This document shows positions 14,513-21,235 of a stretch of DNA of 26,336 nucleotides, piece after piece. The notes beneath the pieces were generated by a model. It did no database searches, was not told the DNA's origin, and saw only the letters and a program-made list of their open reading frames with translations. The position numbers were made by a program, and so were the translations under genes. The DNA lies in the IMG/VR virus record IMGVR_UViG_3300027797_000119, positions 1 to 26,336 of that record. The stretch is one strand, 5' to 3'. Position 1 is the first letter of the stretch; the number at the start of each line of letters is the position of its first letter. The stretch is from a virus.

Positions 14513-14852
14513 CCCAGACGACTACCAACAGGTAGTAAAGGATGGGGTCATCGCATCCGCGCTAGGCTCGGCCGCTATGGTGGCTCGCCTCCTCCTCTCT
14601 ACCGACCCGGTCTCGCCTGGGTGGGTATTCCGTCGCATATTTGCCGCCGCTATAACCGCCGCCTTCGTTGGCTGGGCTGTGGCCGAACACATCCAATCTA
14701 CCCCACTCCGCTTCGCCGCAGTTGGCGCCGCCGGGTACGCCGCGCCAGAAGTGCTGGACTATGTCCTGCGCTACATCAAAGCGCGTGGCGAAAAGGAAGT
14801 GTCATCCGTTAAGCCCAATGCGAAAAAGAAACCAGCCAAGAAGCGCGGATAA
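14490..14852 (+). CDS. Holin, lambda S-like (class I) candidate
   Basis: A 120-aa protein with three predicted membrane helices: ~18-36 (GVIASALGSAAMVARLLL), ~49-67 (RIFAAAITAAFVGWAVAEH) and ~73-94 (LRFAAVGAAGYAAPEVLDYV), then a Lys/Arg-rich C-terminus (YIKARGEK; KKKPAKKRG). The layout and local similarities are those of lambda S105: a polar N-terminus, a helix ending in Arg, W after the second helix, G-Y in the third, and (Y/S)-(I/L)-(I)-K-(A/R) before a basic tail. Holins make the lethal membrane lesion that starts lysis. The start codon overlaps the lipoprotein gene by 23 nt and lies next to a C7-T-C6 tract. No second Met near the start supports a lambda-type dual start. Confidence 0.68.
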   Translation: MSPPPPSNPDDYQQVVKDGVIASALGSAAMVARLLLSTDPVSPGWVFRRIFAAAITAAFVGWAVAEHIQSTPLRFAAVGAAGYAAPEVLDYVLRYIKARGEKEVSSVKPNAKKKPAKKRG

Positions 14853-15165
14853 CAATCTGCTGATCTCCGCAGGGATTATCCTTGGCATCGCCACCCTGTG
14901 CGCCGTCTACACGACTACCGTTGTCGATGGGGTCTTGAGCGCCTTCTCCTCAACCGAGGCGATGGTTATGCTGATCACCGATAGCGGTATCAAGTCCGAT
15001 GACCTCAAGACCGAGCGTCAGTTGTCCGAGGCAACCCTTGCCCTTCGGGCTTCACGCGACATCGCCGTTGCCCTGAGCGTGGCTTCCTTGATGATGGGGC
15101 TGGCGCTTGGATGGCGGGTTTGGGGGCAAAAGGGGAATAGCAGGACACCAACAGGTCTACGATAA
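14818..15165 (+). CDS. Two-helix membrane protein, lysis cassette
   Basis: A 115-aa protein starting inside the end of the holin gene (35-nt overlap). A basic N-terminus MRKRNQPR precedes helix 1 (~14-36, LLISAGIILGIATLCAVYTTTVV). A loop of ~45 residues contains a charged helix (SGIKSDDLKTERQLSEATLAL), then helix 2 (~82-102, IAVALSVASLMMGLALGWRVW) and a short polar tail. By the positive-inside rule both ends are cytoplasmic and the loop is periplasmic. Placement after a holin suggests an antiholin or second holin, as in other cassettes with paired membrane proteins. The upstream part of this frame (14668-14817) overlaps the holin gene and looks unnatural, so the ATG at 14818 is preferred. No family is recognised. 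Confidence 0.6.
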   Translation: MRKRNQPRSADNNLLISAGIILGIATLCAVYTTTVVDGVLSAFSSTEAMVMLITDSGIKSDDLKTERQLSEATLALRASRDIAVALSVASLMMGLALGWRVWGQKGNSRTPTGLR

Positions 15166-15189
15166 CGCCTTGGCGGTACCTTTTTGTCA
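15166..15189. other. Convergent gene junction
   Basis: Only 24 bp separate the stop of the plus-strand late genes and the stop of the minus-strand early genes. CGCC-TT-GGCG followed by GTACCTTTTTG could be a weak terminator for the plus strand, and AGGT upstream could extend the stem. I see no convincing terminator for the minus strand. Confidence 0.3.
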
Positions 15190-17175
15190 TTATGATAGGG
15201 CAGTTCCTGTGTAAAACAGGGCGGCGCCCACCTTTTTGGGCGTAATGATGCCGTTAGTGATCATCGCCTTGATGAGGGCGGCGGCTTGGTCTTGGTCTAG
15301 GCCATAGTCCGTTTCCAGTTCCTTGATCATAGCCCCCCTGGAGGTGCAAGGCTTGGAGGCGAAGTGAGCGTACTGCTCCCCAACCTTGAGGAGTTCAAAC
15401 TTGGATGACAGCGGCGCAACCTCCCAGAGTACCTTGCCCTCGGCGTGGCGCAACTTGATGGACAGGGTGGGCTTGCCGTCGGGCATCCGCATCCCGGCCA
15501 ACTTGCCACGCTTGGTCAGGTTGAAAGAGAAGATCGGGTAGTCCTTTGACTCGCGACGGACATTGATAATCGCCCTCGCCCAGTTTACGAGTTCGGAACT
15601 CCCAAGGCCGCTGTATGCCATATCGCTAATGGTCTGGCCGTCGGTAACCTCCTTGGGCTTGGGCTTACCTTCGTGGTGGGTAAAGACGATGATGCACCCG
15701 GTGTCCTTGAGGATGGGCTGGATAAGATTACGGAGGAAGTGGGATGCCACCTCCTGTTTGGATAGATCCCCACCTACATACGAAAGAAGCGGGTCGCAAA
15801 AGATGACATCAAGTTTCATCCGTACCACAATCTTGCGGACGAGGTCAGCGAAGTCCTTGCCAGTCTTGGTGGTCTCGGTGAAAAAGCGGAGGTTCTCACG
15901 CAGGAGTACCTTGTCCTCCCTGGACAGGTTCATCGCCGAGGTCACGCCTTGGTAGGACTCGGCAAGGTCACCCACATCGCACTCAGCCTGGATGACGCCT
16001 ACTCGGAGCGCTCGCTTGACCGGGATGCCGAACAGTTCGCGACCCAGCGCCCAAGAGCAAGCCGTCTGCATTGTGAAGGAGGACTTGCCGATACCAGACT
16101 GCCCGGTGATGAGCAGGGAGCCACCACGGCACAGCCAGCGGCCGTGGCCGATCATGTGGTTAGGGTCGTGCTGGGTATCGTAGGTCTCTAGGAAGTCGGT
16201 ACGCAGTTCGTCGGGGAGGTCTTGGCCGTCCTTCCAGATAACCCAAGAGTCCCAGTCATCGGCGCCCACCTTGAGCGCCAGAACCTTCTGCTCCTTCTCG
16301 CCACGCATCACGCCGCCTAGGCGAGACCAGCGGGAGGGGTTCTTGTTCTGCGGGTCTGGTTCGTGATCGGTGAGGAAGTCATACACCGTATTACGACGCT
16401 CCTCCCATTGCTCCTTGGTCTCGGCATCCACCTTCACCCAGGCGTGGACTGACTTGCCGCCAGACTCGATGAGCGCCGTGATAGGAAGGTTGGACTGGTG
16501 GAAGATGGCAATCTGTTCGTCCCGGCTCTTCTTATCGAACTCAACCAGCACATGGCGATAAGCCGATACCGAGGTGTCCGTGCCATTGAAGTCATCTGGC
16601 TTGAAAGGATTGATGCGAATCCAAGCGCCCTGCTCGGACTGCTGGTAGTGCTTCTTGCCCTTGGCGTCTGGGCTAAAGAAGCGGGTGATCCATTCGGCTC
16701 GCGTAAGAAAGTTGCCCTTGCTGGCCGGGAAGTACTTGCCGTCGTCATTCTGCCCAGCCTCATTGGTGATGCAGACCATCTCGTCATCCTTGAAGGCGGC
16801 GAGCAGTAGGTCAGCCGTACTGATAGGCATAGCGCCAAAGGCAATCTCAGCCACGCGCTTAGGGTCGAACATCATCCGACCATTGGAGCCAACCGAGCGC
16901 TCCTGCTTGCCGAGCCAACCCTTCGGGCGTTCGTGCGGCTTCACATAGGCGTCGTTCAACTTGTGGCGCAGATCCTTCTCACCCCAGGCTGGGGCGCAAT
17001 GCGAGAGGTTCCACTCCTGAAGCAGAGACCACGCATCGTCCCAGCCCAGTTCAAATCCGTGGGCGAGGATACTTGCCGCCCGGTAGGTGGCTGGATGCCC
17101 ACCCTGTCCAGAGACAGCGGGAGGTAGTTTAGCAAGGTAGGCTCTCGCCCCCTTGACTCGGTCTTGGGCTGTCAT
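15190..17175 (-). CDS. PrimPol-helicase replication protein
   Basis: A 661-aa multidomain replication protein. Residues ~15-78 contain AVSGQGGHPATYRAASILAH and WGEKDLRHKLNDAY, the signature of a small PriCT-like helical domain. Residues ~120-310 look like an archaeo-eukaryotic primase/PrimPol core: YRHVLVEFDKK (acidic pair Glu212/Asp214), IESGGKSVHAWV (S-G-G-K-x-x-H at 238-244) and SRWSRLGGVMR. Residues ~340-590 form a RecA-fold helicase: Walker A GQSGIGKSS at 358-366, an acidic Walker B VIFCDPLLSY (Asp461) and VFTHH at 497-501. It would prime and unwind the phage origin. The start ATG at 17175 lies 6 nt after the neighbouring stop; no Shine-Dalgarno is seen. It is the last gene of the early transcript. 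AAA_25/RepA-like helicase is the closest named family. Confidence 0.75.
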   Translation of the reverse strand: MTAQDRVKGARAYLAKLPPAVSGQGGHPATYRAASILAHGFELGWDDAWSLLQEWNLSHCAPAWGEKDLRHKLNDAYVKPHERPKGWLGKQERSVGSNGRMMFDPKRVAEIAFGAMPISTADLLLAAFKDDEMVCITNEAGQNDDGKYFPASKGNFLTRAEWITRFFSPDAKGKKHYQQSEQGAWIRINPFKPDDFNGTDTSVSAYRHVLVEFDKKSRDEQIAIFHQSNLPITALIESGGKSVHAWVKVDAETKEQWEERRNTVYDFLTDHEPDPQNKNPSRWSRLGGVMRGEKEQKVLALKVGADDWDSWVIWKDGQDLPDELRTDFLETYDTQHDPNHMIGHGRWLCRGGSLLITGQSGIGKSSFTMQTACSWALGRELFGIPVKRALRVGVIQAECDVGDLAESYQGVTSAMNLSREDKVLLRENLRFFTETTKTGKDFADLVRKIVVRMKLDVIFCDPLLSYVGGDLSKQEVASHFLRNLIQPILKDTGCIIVFTHHEGKPKPKEVTDGQTISDMAYSGLGSSELVNWARAIINVRRESKDYPIFSFNLTKRGKLAGMRMPDGKPTLSIKLRHAEGKVLWEVAPLSSKFELLKVGEQYAHFASKPCTSRGAMIKELETDYGLDQDQAAALIKAMITNGIITPKKVGAALFYTGTALS

Positions 17176-17181
17176 TGTGGT

Positions 17182-17409
17182 CTACTTGTAGTAGTTGATC
17201 ACCAATGGCAGACAAGCGATATTGTAATCAATCCAATCCCTAGCCATCTCATCGTCCCAACTTTCGTTTGTTTCGATTAGAATCTTGACCAGAGAATGGA
17301 AACTATAGATGAGGATTCCGTTTGGCATTTTGCCAACGATGGCCTTGTCGAAGGACTTGCGAGGCTCAAGCCTCGCTCGTTCCTTGGCTAGTTTTGTTTT
17401 TCGCTTCAT
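17182..17409 (-). CDS. Small phage protein with IYSFHSLVK motif
   Basis: A 75-aa protein starting at ATG 17409 within the end of the methyltransferase gene (44-nt overlap); a longer form would need a TTG. The N-terminus is very basic (MKRKTKLAKERARLEPRK). The remainder follows a pattern found in many short phage proteins: a hydrophobic strand with an aromatic (NGILIYSFHSLVKILIE), a helix with acidic/aromatic residues (SWDDEMARDWIDYNIACLP) and a final V-x-x-x-Y. Function is unknown in this family. It lies between the methyltransferase and the PrimPol-helicase genes and is probably co-translated with them. Confidence 0.6.
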   Translation of the reverse strand: MKRKTKLAKERARLEPRKSFDKAIVGKMPNGILIYSFHSLVKILIETNESWDDEMARDWIDYNIACLPLVINYYK

Positions 17410-18931
17410 CTTGGATAGTCTCAATCATCGCAATGCGTTCGCCAATCCATTTCGCACAAGGGACTGCCCAGGAGTTACCAATGGCCTTGTACCTAGGGCC
17501 AGCGGGGCAAGCGTCAGCGGGCTTACCCTTCCACGGAATCTTGGTGTGGTCATCTGGGAAGCCCTGGAGTCGCTCACATTCCTTTTCTGTGAGCCTTCTC
17601 ACAAGCATCTCATAATTGCTTGCCTGTGCAACTTTAGTGATCTCATCAATTGCTTCATCGGAGCATCCACCGCGCGACCCCTTGGCAGTTGTAAGCGCCG
17701 AAGTGACCACAGGCTGTGCAACGGCTTGGCAATGGGACTTCGTGATGGCGAACTGCGGGTCTCCCGGCTCACCGATGGTGTTACCCCAAGAGGTTGAACT
17801 CGGGGACATATTCTCCGTGTTGATAGGGATAGGCTGTCCCACGGCGTGTGGCCCTTTGGCAACCAAAGTGACCATCTGCTCCTCCTGCTTGATGTGAGGT
17901 TCGTACTGGGCGTTGGCGCCCTGGTTGAATGCCGCACGATCAAGGACAACAGGCTCGGGTACTAGGACGGCCGGGAAGCGGTTCTTCTCGGGCATTGTCT
18001 GGCCCTTCGCTAGAACGGCGTCGAGCGTCTGCGTTACTTGTCCTCCGTCCCAGAAGCACCCTCGGCTACCTTCTTCTCCAGCGCCCTTCGGAGCATTTCT
18101 GGGAGAGGCTTGCCGCGAGCCGATGCCCTGCGAAGGATTCCAGCGCAGGCTTTCGCGGTCAAAAAGTACTGCGGCGGGAGTGCGCCAGTCTCCAGCACCT
18201 GTGACAGGGTCGCGGTAGCCGCATAGCCAGACTCGCCGTCTTCGCTGTGCCACCCCGAAGTGTTGAGCGTCAATGATGCGGTATGACCACCCATACCCGA
18301 TGTCCCCCAGCGCTGTGAGGAGGGCCGCAAAGTCTGACCCTGCTCCTCGTTCCCCTCCAGATGTAAGGACGCCGGGGACATTTTCCCAAATGAACCACTT
18401 GGGTTTAAGAAATTCAACAAGTCCAAGGGTGACGAGGGCCAGGTTGCCACGAGGATCATCCAATCCTTTTCTGAGGCCTGCGGTGCTGAAGGCCTGACAG
18501 GGGCTTCCAGCGCAAACAAGGTCAACTGAGCCTGGGGTGAGTCCCCAGTCTTTCCATTTTGTGATGTCGCCATAGTTGGGTGTGTTGGGAAAGTGATGCT
18601 TGAGTACGGCCGAAGGGAAAGGCTCAATCTCAGAGAAGCCAACAGGCTCCCAGCCGAGTGATTCCCAGGCTACGCTGGCGGCCTCGATGCCGCTGAACAG
18701 CGAAAGGTATTTTAATTTTTTGGGTGTCATGGGTGGCTTGTTAAAAGGGTATGAGTAAGATCCATCGCCCTGTCCAGAGAAAAGGTATTGATCTTGTGTG
18801 GAGATAACCGTGAAGGCTTTATCCTCGCTTCCGAGGTATCCCTTCCCGGCCATCTTGCCGATGTTTGTGGAACCGCGCGAGCCGTCTTCACGCTCAACGC
18901 CGCCCCGAATCTTAAAGCAGATAGGTTTCAT
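17366..18931 (-). CDS. DNA C5-cytosine methyltransferase with N-terminal extension
   Basis: A 521-aa Dcm-like enzyme that transfers a methyl group from AdoMet to C5 of cytosine, probably to protect phage DNA from host restriction. All key motifs are present in the standard order after residue 68: I (LFSGIEAASVAW), IV (AGSPCQAFSTAG, catalytic Cys145), VI (ENVPG), VIII (QRRRRVW), a long variable region (~270-440), IX (RRLTEKECERLQGFPD) and X (YKAIGNSWAVP). ATG 18931 overlaps the previous stop as ATGA, so it is chosen; an ATG at 18730 would give the 454-aa catalytic core alone. The extra ~67 N-terminal residues (FKIRGGVEREDGSRGS; KGYLGSEDKAFTVISTQDQ) look like a piece of the variable region of related phage enzymes. 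No partner endonuclease is nearby, so it is an orphan. Confidence 0.9.
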   Translation of the reverse strand: MKPICFKIRGGVEREDGSRGSTNIGKMAGKGYLGSEDKAFTVISTQDQYLFSGQGDGSYSYPFNKPPMTPKKLKYLSLFSGIEAASVAWESLGWEPVGFSEIEPFPSAVLKHHFPNTPNYGDITKWKDWGLTPGSVDLVCAGSPCQAFSTAGLRKGLDDPRGNLALVTLGLVEFLKPKWFIWENVPGVLTSGGERGAGSDFAALLTALGDIGYGWSYRIIDAQHFGVAQRRRRVWLCGYRDPVTGAGDWRTPAAVLFDRESLRWNPSQGIGSRQASPRNAPKGAGEEGSRGCFWDGGQVTQTLDAVLAKGQTMPEKNRFPAVLVPEPVVLDRAAFNQGANAQYEPHIKQEEQMVTLVAKGPHAVGQPIPINTENMSPSSTSWGNTIGEPGDPQFAITKSHCQAVAQPVVTSALTTAKGSRGGCSDEAIDEITKVAQASNYEMLVRRLTEKECERLQGFPDDHTKIPWKGKPADACPAGPRYKAIGNSWAVPCAKWIGERIAMIETIQDEAKNKTSQGTSEA

Positions 18932-19179
18932 TTGGTGGCTCTGAAGTACGCAACCCTGCAATACCTACCATTGGTGGCAACCCTAAAAACTTTCTTTTCC
19001 ATTAATTTCTTTTCCACCCCAATAACAATAAATCTTTCGGCAGACGATCTCCTTACGCCCCACTCCTTCGCCCACTCATTTGTGTTAAAGAATCCAGGTG
19101 GAATCTTCTCCCCCTCGGACAACCTCTCCTGATGGATGAGGTCTAGAAGTCTTTGCGCTTCTGATTTGGAAGGTGCCAT
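18928..19179 (-). CDS. Winged-HTH-like small DNA-binding protein
   Basis: An 83-aa protein with a helix-turn-helix-like core: FFNTNEWAKEWGVRRSSAER (about 30-49), a recognition-type helix FIVIGVEKKLM and a C-terminal beta hairpin (KKVFRVATNGRYCRVAYFRA) that would be the wing. The pattern W-A-x-x-W-G-V with a downstream R-x-x-x-F-R-V is shared by short phage proteins. It could be a transcription regulator of the early genes or a small DNA-structure protein. It overlaps the phosphoesterase gene by 37 nt and ends in an ATGA overlap with the methyltransferase. No operator can be pinned to it. Confidence 0.6.
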   Translation of the reverse strand: MAPSKSEAQRLLDLIHQERLSEGEKIPPGFFNTNEWAKEWGVRRSSAERFIVIGVEKKLMEKKVFRVATNGRYCRVAYFRATK

Positions 19180-19889
19180 TGTTCGCCGTTGTCGTGGGTG
19201 TGGAGCGTCGGGTGAAGTGAGTTATCGTTGTACTCTCCGTAGACGAAACCTTGGCTCCAGCCAAGCGTAGAACGGCGGGTGTTGGCATAATCCATCGCGC
19301 CGCGCCGGGTAAGCGTACCAACGCTGATGCCGATAGGCGAATCGATGCGGCGCCCAACCTGTTGCATGGTCTTGTGGGTATGGGCAAAGATCACATTGCC
19401 GTACATCTCAGCCATGTCGCGAGCGGAATTCTCGTTGTAAATAGTGCCGTGCGTAAAGGTATAGTTGCCCAACTTGTAGACTTGCCAGACCCCGGTGTAG
19501 GGGATGTAGAGGGCGTCCTGTTTTAAACAGGTAGCCTGGATGGCCTCTAGGGATGTCTCGGCCGCTCGGACTCGTAGTTGGTTGCTAGAGTGTAGATCCC
19601 GACGGAGGCGGGCTTCGTGGTTGCCTTCGATGACCACCTTGGCGCCAAGTTGACGGATGAACTCTAGGCCACCATCTAGGTCGGGGGCGATGGCATCGCC
19701 TTCGCCATTCGCAGAACCCATATGAGCGGACATATCGGTAAAGTCACCTAGGTGAATGATTGTGTGTGGCTTGAATTCCTTCTTAAACGCAAGGACGGCG
19801 GCAATGGCCTTTGGGTCTGCGTAGATGCCGTGAGAGCATCCAACTGCCATAAACCGCCGCCAGCCAGAGCCTTGCGAGATAGACTTCAT
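19143..19889 (-). CDS. Calcineurin-like metallophosphoesterase
   Basis: A 248-aa member of the metallophosphatase superfamily, which hydrolyses phosphoesters with a two-metal centre. Motifs in order: VGCSHG (17-21), HLGDFTD (46-52), IEGNHEAR (87-94), FTHG (145-148) and FAHTHKT (168-174). Each supplies an expected metal ligand except the first, where the usual D-x-H is C-S-H (Cys18 in place of Asp). The substrate is unknown; phage relatives may act on nucleic acids, cyclic nucleotides or signalling molecules. The protein starts in an ATGA overlap with the gene upstream. The last 30 residues (SLHPTLHTHDNGEQWHLPNQ) are polar and His-rich. Confidence 0.78.
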   Translation of the reverse strand: MKSISQGSGWRRFMAVGCSHGIYADPKAIAAVLAFKKEFKPHTIIHLGDFTDMSAHMGSANGEGDAIAPDLDGGLEFIRQLGAKVVIEGNHEARLRRDLHSSNQLRVRAAETSLEAIQATCLKQDALYIPYTGVWQVYKLGNYTFTHGTIYNENSARDMAEMYGNVIFAHTHKTMQQVGRRIDSPIGISVGTLTRRGAMDYANTRRSTLGWSQGFVYGEYNDNSLHPTLHTHDNGEQWHLPNQKRKDF

Positions 19890-20137
19890 ACCTTGGCCTT
19901 GAGTCTAGTCTTCTTGAAAGATCGGTAGCGCTTTTGGTAATCTCTTTGGTAGGCGTTCTTGTGAATAACCTTGGTAATAGTGTGAATAGCCTGGGCGGCC
20001 TCAAGGCTCATCATCACGAAGGAGTGGTTCCCCTTCTTGGCCGCCATGATCGCCCGACCCAAGGCCGGGAGGCCATTGGTCTTTCGGCTTACGGCGCTTT
20101 CGCGGGACTTGTTCGGGGCTGACAAAGGTTGGGACAT
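19886..20137 (-). CDS. Small basic phage protein of unknown function
   Basis: An 83-aa, Lys/Arg-rich protein. ATG 20137 overlaps the preceding stop (TAATG) and its own stop overlaps the phosphoesterase ATG. The first 20 residues are Ser/Lys-rich and disordered-looking; then GLPALGRAIMAAKKG and a helical segment SLEAAQAIHTITKVIHKNAY, ending in a strongly basic KRYRSFKKTRLKAKV. The basic tail suggests binding to nucleic acid or to an acidic partner. I do not recognise the family. Its first 45 codons overlap another open frame (20001-20243), so the gene boundaries here are uncertain. Confidence 0.5.
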   Translation of the reverse strand: MSQPLSAPNKSRESAVSRKTNGLPALGRAIMAAKKGNHSFVMMSLEAAQAIHTITKVIHKNAYQRDYQKRYRSFKKTRLKAKV

Positions 20138-20243
20138 TAATAAGTTCCTCCGCTTTCTCTAGGCTTATCCCCAATGCTTTCGCCCTTTCTTCCAGTTCTG
20201 GAAGGTTTTCCTTGGTTATCTTTTTTGTGCGAGCCTTGGTCAC
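20001..20243 (-). CDS. Possible overlapping gene with GTG start (uncertain)
   Basis: An 80-codon frame starting at GTG 20243, right after an in-frame TGA. Its first 50 residues look protein-like (KKITKENLPELEERAKALG; LEKAEELINVPTFVSPEQVP), more so than the two overlapping frames over the same bases, which read as low-complexity (KKDNQGKPSRTGRKGES) or Ser/Lys-rich. The last 30 residues (PPGLGSGDHGGQEGEPLLRD) look unnatural. It may be a real overlapping gene or a piece of a single gene broken by frame changes. A run of six A (on the minus strand) near 20221-20226 is a candidate slip point between the frames. Confidence 0.3.
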   Translation of the reverse strand: MTKARTKKITKENLPELEERAKALGISLEKAEELINVPTFVSPEQVPRKRRKPKDQWPPGLGSGDHGGQEGEPLLRDDEP

Positions 20244-20469
20244 GCTTCAGATAGGAACGCTTCTCCTTGAGGATTTCAATCTTCTTTTGATAGCCCAGGC
20301 GGGTGTCGGCCAGCGCCTCTGCAAGGGAGATCATCCGATGCTCGGCGAACTTGAGTTCAGTTTGAAGGCGAAGGTTCTCCTCTTGCAGTCCACCAATCTG
20401 GTTAAGGTCATGGACACGCTCGGCCTTTAGGCGCGCGATTTCTTCCAGCAATTTTAAGATGTCACTCAT
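20137..20469 (-). CDS. Coiled-coil small protein
   Basis: A 110-aa protein (MSDILKLLEE...) whose first ~75 residues form a leucine-rich coiled coil (LLEEIARLKAERVHDLNQI; LQEENLRLQTELKFAEHRM) with heptad spacing. The rest is charged and low-complexity and overlaps a better-looking alternative frame. The start at 20469 is chosen because ATGAGTGA contains the stop of the preceding gene, as at other junctions here. Two more Met codons lie upstream in frame. Short coiled-coil proteins are common in phage early regions as recombination or replication accessories or host-takeover factors. Function is unknown. Confidence 0.5.
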   Translation of the reverse strand: MSDILKLLEEIARLKAERVHDLNQIGGLQEENLRLQTELKFAEHRMISLAEALADTRLGYQKKIEILKEKRSYLKRDQGSHKKDNQGKPSRTGRKGESIGDKPRESGGTY

Positions 20470-20665
20470 CATTGGTACGGATGCCAAAGGTGTCATTGCG
20501 TACCAACTTAAATTGATCTGTGGTCATATGTCGGATGACGCCGTCATTGTCCAGGACAACGGCAAAGACATCATTTGAGAATGACCCGCCGTCGCGGACA
20601 TAGATTAGCATACCGTAGCCGAGAGGAGTCTCAACTAGGATGGGGTTACGGAATTCGTGAATCAT
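20462..20665 (-). CDS. Small conserved phage protein (HEFRNPI family)
   Basis: A 67-aa protein starting MIHEFRNPILVETPLGYG in an ATGA overlap with the previous stop. The pattern is distinctive: HEFRNPI, a P-L-G turn, a strand ending in Y-V-R-D-G-G-S-F, D-V-F-x-V-V-L-D-N-D-G-x-I-R-H, and D-Q-F-K-L-x-x-N-x-T-F-G-I near the end. I associate this pattern with uncharacterised proteins of phages from other environments; that is recall, not a search. It is a compact beta protein with no catalytic motif visible. Longer in-frame starts upstream would overlap the neighbouring gene and have unnatural sequence. Confidence 0.62.
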   Translation of the reverse strand: MIHEFRNPILVETPLGYGMLIYVRDGGSFSNDVFAVVLDNDGVIRHMTTDQFKLVRNDTFGIRTNDE

Positions 20666-20901
20666 AGTCCGTGACCCTCTGGAGGGTGGTCTCCCTTGAG
20701 GCCATCGCGCGCTTCCACCCACTCGGCGATGGCGTCGGCCAGCGGCTCCCGGTGGCGGTAGCAGTACCAGATTTCATCGCCAGCCTCGCGCAGGGACTCG
20801 GCAAGGCGTTTAGCCTTTTCCAACTCCTTCGCCATATCGCGAAGTTCGTAGCCCAGGCGCAGGACACTAGCCGCTAGGCTGGCGTTGATGCTATCAGACA
20901 T
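20662..20901 (-). CDS. Helical small protein of unknown function
   Basis: A 79-aa protein beginning MSDSINASLAASVLRLGYEL in an ATGTCTGA overlap with the preceding stop. An ATG three codons earlier (20910) is an alternative. The sequence is largely one or two amphipathic helices (LRDMAKELEKAKRLAESLRE) followed by a Trp/Tyr/His-containing segment (GDEIWYCYRHREPLADAIAE) and a short Gly/Pro tail. The latter part is reminiscent of small phage proteins with W-x-x-A... helices. The function is unknown. It is one of a chain of small early genes joined by 4-8 nt overlaps. Confidence 0.55.
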   Translation of the reverse strand: MSDSINASLAASVLRLGYELRDMAKELEKAKRLAESLREAGDEIWYCYRHREPLADAIAEWVEARDGLKGDHPPEGHGL

Positions 20902-21235
20902 TTGTTTCATACCACTTCTTCAGCGCCTCCTTGACCACGGCTTCCGTGACAGCGTTAGGCGGGGCGTAGTGCGAAAGATCGGTAACAATCTGGCACAGGA
21001 CGCCGCCGCGAGACTTGAGGAGAGAGTTCTCCTTCTCCAACTGCTCGATGCGGGATTTGGAAGCCGCCAGCGAGTTGCTCGTCTGCAACTGGATGAAGGC
21101 TTGGTTGATGATGTCGTTTGGGTTCATTTGGGTGGCTTGGTAAAGGGATTTTTCTAGGGCTTCAATACGACGCTCCTGGTGGTAGATAGCAAGGCGTTGG
21201 CGAGTGATGGTGTCCAGCAATTCTTCGTCATTCAT
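20894..21235 (-). CDS. Coiled-coil early protein
   Basis: A 113-aa protein with two helical segments rich in Gln, Glu and Leu (RQRLAIYHQERRIEALEKSL; SKSRIEQLEKENSLLKSRGG) and a distinct C-terminal part (VLCQIVTDLSHYAPPNAVTE, then AVVKEALKKWYETNV). Heptad spacing predicts dimer formation. It starts in an ATGA overlap with the stop of the helicase gene upstream and so is made with it. No enzymatic motif is visible. Function is unknown; an accessory to the helicase is possible but unsupported by more than position. Confidence 0.55.
   Translation of the reverse strand: MNDEELLDTITRQRLAIYHQERRIEALEKSLYQATQMNPNDIINQAFIQLQTSNSLAASKSRIEQLEKENSLLKSRGGVLCQIVTDLSHYAPPNAVTEAVVKEALKKWYETNV

Noticed and set aside
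18034-18642. 202-codon minus-strand frame inside the methyltransferase gene
   Set aside because: It lies in another frame of a gene with all catalytic motifs intact; the Ser/Leu/Pro-rich composition is typical of a shadow.
20221-20227. Programmed -1 frameshift at A-AAA-AAG
   Set aside because: The heptamer is in phase with the uncertain GTG frame, not with the coiled-coil gene, so a -1 shift would lead from the doubtful frame into the supported one; kept only as a possible slip point.
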